The notes under the pieces: model-generated
The model's database searches: none
Told to the model about the DNA's origin: nothing
Seen by the model: the letters and a program-made list of their open reading frames with translations, nothing else
Shown here: in pieces, positions 13,359 to 14,355 of the stretch
How the letters are laid out: the number at the start of each line of letters is the position of its first letter
Position numbering within the stretch: position 1 is the first letter of the stretch
Source: Candidatus Magasanikbacteria bacterium GW2011_GWC2_45_8
GTDB taxonomy: Bacteria > Patescibacteriota > Patescibacteriia > Magasanikbacterales > UBA10146
DNA: 14,355 nucleotides
Assembly: GCA_001001925.1 (NCBI GenBank)
Contig: LCLH01000027.1
Coordinates: 1-14,355, forward strand
Direction: 5' to 3'
Translations under genes and position numbers: made by a program

Positions 13359-13751
13359 ATGCATTCCGATCCTATAAGTGATTTCTTAACTCGTCTGCGC
13401 AACGCGTATAAAGTGCGCCAAGAGACCGTTATGGCACCTGCCTCAAAGGTAAAGATTGAAATTGCTAAAATTTTAATTGACCGAGGGTATCTACGTTCTT
13501 TTGAGGTGATTGAAAAGCCTTTCCCGACCTTGAAGTTGTCTCTTCGTTATCTTGAAGGCAAAGATCCTTCATTGAAATCAATTACTCGTATCAGTAAACC
13601 TGGTCGTAGAGTATACATCAAACACGATCAATTGCGTCCGGTTCATAATGGGTTTGGCATTTCCATTATTTCAACTCCGCAAGGTTTAATGACCGGTCGT
13701 GATGCGCGTACTAAGGGATTAGGCGGGGAAGTTATTTGTGAATTGTATTAA
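13359..13751 (+). CDS. rpsH: Small ribosomal subunit protein uS8
   Basis: uS8 binds the central domain of 16S rRNA and in E. coli is the translational repressor of the spc operon. The 130-residue product is normal: DPISDFLTRLRNAYKVRQE at the N-terminus, ASKVKIEIAKILIDRGYL, ITRISKPGRRVYI, and the conserved C-terminal GISIISTPQGLMTGRDAR block ending in GGEVICELY. No regulatory site for it is evident in this window. It ends 11 nt before rplF. Confidence 0.97.
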   Translation: MHSDPISDFLTRLRNAYKVRQETVMAPASKVKIEIAKILIDRGYLRSFEVIEKPFPTLKLSLRYLEGKDPSLKSITRISKPGRRVYIKHDQLRPVHNGFGISIISTPQGLMTGRDARTKGLGGEVICELY

Positions 13752-13762
13752 TTTTAGCAAGT

Positions 13763-14311
13763 ATGTCGCGTGTAGGAAAAAAACCAATTCAAATTCCAGA
13801 AGATGTCACCGTAACCATCAAGGACGCGAATTTTGTTGTTAAAGGTCCCAAAGGAACACTTTCATTGCAATTACACCCTCATATTACTATCGCGCAAGAC
13901 GGTTCGGTTTTAAATATCATGGTGCAAGACCCCGATCTGGTTGATGACCGCGCTTTGTGGGGTCTTTTTGGAAGTCTTGTCCGCAATATGATTTCTGGCG
14001 TGGTGAGTGGGTTTGAGAAATCGCTTGAAATAAACGGAGTTGGGTTCAAAGCCGCGGTAAAGGGTAAAAATTTGGAGTTATCACTCGGATTTTCTCATGT
14101 TGTTGTTTTCCCCATACCTGAAGGTATAATCATTGCTGTTGAAAAGGAAATTATAAAAGTGAATGGTATTGATAAGGCTTTGGTAGGTCAAACCGCCGCA
14201 CGGATCCGCGGTTTAAAAAAACCTGAACCATATAAGGGTAAGGGTATTCGGTATACAGATGAAATCATACGTCGCAAGGCTGGTAAAGCGGCGGGTAAGG
14301 CATCTGCTTAA
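13763..14311 (+). CDS. rplF: Large ribosomal subunit protein uL6
   Basis: uL6 lies near the GTPase-associated centre and the factor-binding site. The 182-residue product has the two similar domains of the family: MSRVGKKPIQIPEDV with VKGPKGTLSLQLHPHI in the first, and the second with SLEINGVGFKAAVKGKNLEL, GIIIAVEKEIIKVNGIDKA and QTAARIRGLKKPEPYKGKGI near the C-terminus. The Lys/Ala-rich end is slightly extended. It is followed after 17 nt by the next gene of the spc-type block. Confidence 0.97.
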   Translation: MSRVGKKPIQIPEDVTVTIKDANFVVKGPKGTLSLQLHPHITIAQDGSVLNIMVQDPDLVDDRALWGLFGSLVRNMISGVVSGFEKSLEINGVGFKAAVKGKNLELSLGFSHVVVFPIPEGIIIAVEKEIIKVNGIDKALVGQTAARIRGLKKPEPYKGKGIRYTDEIIRRKAGKAAGKASA

Positions 14312-14328
14312 AACACCTAATATATTTT

Positions 14329-14355
14329 ATGCTTAAAAAAGATACAGTAAAAAAA
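14329..14355 (+). CDS. rplR: Probable uL18 start (3' end outside window)
   Basis: Nine codons from ATG 14329 read MLKKDTVKK up to the window edge. In bacterial spc-type blocks rplR follows rplF, and uL18 proteins open with such a short basic stretch, so this is most likely rplR. Assignment rests mainly on gene order, since nine residues carry little family information. Confidence 0.6.

Noticed and set aside
1..14355. CRISPR array, tRNA or rRNA genes
   Set aside because: No spaced repeat array, tRNA cloverleaf ending in a T-loop motif, or rRNA-like segment was seen by eye on either strand.

Overview
The window looks like a chromosomal piece of a Candidate Phyla Radiation (Patescibacteria) bacterium, most likely of the Parcubacteria group. 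The reasons are the str/S10/spc ribosomal-protein block with bacterial gene order, an L23 with a long charged N-terminal extension, an L16 with the MGGGKG variant in place of the usual arginine-containing loop, ribosomal genes that almost all lack a Shine-Dalgarno sequence, and a small acidic orphan protein in front of tuf. TGA acts as a stop codon (at 1521, 2213 and 4000), so this is not one of the lineages that read UGA as glycine. The lineage call is inference from protein features; no 16S rRNA is present.

Layout: (1) 2-379 is the 3' end of fusA (EF-G), closed by a strong intrinsic terminator at 408-437. (2) 440-4563 is an accessory block lying where fusA and tuf are commonly neighbours. 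It holds a decayed, internally deleted IS3-family element (about 457-822); an AbiEi/AbiEii-type toxin-antitoxin pair with a good sigma70-like promoter; a P1B-type heavy-metal ATPase joined to abiEii by an ATGA stop/start overlap; and an AbrB/RelE-type toxin-antitoxin pair whose promoter is covered by an 8-bp repeat array. (3) 4586-4974 is a small acidic protein of unknown function with a consensus promoter and an apparently leaderless mRNA. (4) 5103-6265 is tuf (EF-Tu), which in this sequence carries a net loss of about 28 nt that breaks the frame at the start of domain 3. (5) 6336-14355 is the ribosomal block: rpsJ, a structured 227-nt intergenic region, then rplC, rplD, rplW, rplB, rpsS, rplV, rpsC, rplP, rpmC, rpsQ, rplN, rplX, rplE, rpsN (zinc type), rpsH, rplF and the first nine codons of a gene in the rplR position.

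The core genes encode translation factors and subunits of both ribosomal subunits, tightly packed on one strand and probably co-transcribed from rplC onward. The accessory genes are also all on the plus strand, but some differ from their neighbours in base composition and in having Shine-Dalgarno sequences, which suggests horizontal arrival. The points most worth a second look are the broken tuf, the attenuator-like 18-bp hairpin immediately before rplC, the repeat operator before the AbrB/RelE pair, the coupling of a metal ATPase to an AbiE system, and the leaderless acidic protein before tuf. I found no clearly new defence system; the novelty candidates are regulatory or small-protein features.
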